This document shows, one piece after another, positions 18,556 to 18,966 of a stretch of 18,966 bases of DNA. This DNA is from Xanthoparmelia taractica (Eukaryota > Ascomycota > Lecanoromycetes > Lecanorales > Parmeliaceae): contig MU853213.1 of the NCBI GenBank assembly GCA_033085395.1, forward strand, positions 6,054 to 25,019, in the 5' to 3' direction. The first letter of the stretch is position 1, and each line of letters starts with the position of its first letter. Below the pieces are notes generated by a model. It was not told the origin of the DNA and searched no databases. It saw only the letters and a program-made list of their open reading frames with translations. A program made the position numbers and the translations under genes.

Positions 18556-18966
18556 TCTAATAGACAAAACCTTGTCTAATCGTAGCATTCAATCAAGGAA
18601 GCAGTCAATCCCACCACACGTCCATTATTTCGTGACAGGGACGTTTATAGTACTGACGCTAGACCTAAAGGTCCATGGTGGATCGGAGCATACCTGGGCA
18701 ACTCCAAGCCTGGTCGGGATGGGGACAGTGGCAAAAGCCAACTCCGACAGAGCACAGCTTCAGTTCTAACGGGGAAGTCTGTCTTGCCCTTTTTGACTGG
18801 AAGTTATATATAGACCCTGTGTTACATATTTTCCTGCAGCCTTATGCCGGCAGCTGAGAAATGGCCGTACGTTTGGGAGATCGGCGGCTAGTATTAGCGT
18901 GTGCAGGAAGCTTGAGAATCCTTGGCACAGTTTTTTGAGAATTTTGTGTTTTTGCCACTCAAATCG
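18556..18966. other. Downstream flank, no gene seen
   Basis: It contains the 3' end of the CorA-like gene and nothing else recognisable. Short open frames here overlap the gene end and lack coding character. Confidence 0.5.

Noticed and set aside
1..18966. tRNA or rRNA genes
   Set aside because: No T-loop GTTCGA-type box with paired stems and no rRNA-like block was found on either strand by eye.

Overview
The window comes from a filamentous ascomycete (Pezizomycotina). The evidence is short GT-AG introns with CTAAC-type branch sites, CT-rich promoter tracts, a fungal-type NACHT receptor, and a long AT-rich block carrying the footprint of repeat-induced point mutation (RIP). The species cannot be told from the sequence.

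Positions 1-342 are AT-rich, RIP-like DNA with perfect 15-bp and 12-bp tandem arrays. Positions 343-7679 are one complete but dead Ty3/gypsy chromovirus. It has 261-bp LTRs at both ends and a 5-bp target duplication (ATAAG). gag lies in frame 2 and pol in frame 1, in the order protease, reverse transcriptase, RNase H, integrase, chromodomain. Pol can still be followed for about 3.6 kb without an indel, but its stops and catalytic-residue losses are almost all C-to-T or G-to-A changes. The two LTRs differ at about 51 sites by hand count, about 50 of them transitions, and the better-preserved copy switches partway along the LTR.

Base composition changes abruptly to normal genic DNA at 7680. Next come a 15-bp minisatellite and a small two-exon Cys/His-rich gene (8664-9229). 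A four-exon gene (9694-14971) encodes an inferred 1655-aa NLR-like (STAND) protein: DUF7708-like N-terminus, NACHT, then a divergent beta-propeller C-terminus. A gene-free stretch follows, with an orphan CT-rich tract and a 316-bp non-autonomous inverted-repeat element flanked by TA (16038-16353). The last gene (16822-18555) encodes a 577-aa CorA-like membrane protein with a GMN motif. All three genes and the retroelement read on the + strand.

A functional link between the NLR-like gene and the CorA-like gene is only a hypothesis from adjacency. The arrangement of immune-receptor-like genes beside a RIP-silenced AT-rich block is typical of the variable compartments of fungal genomes.
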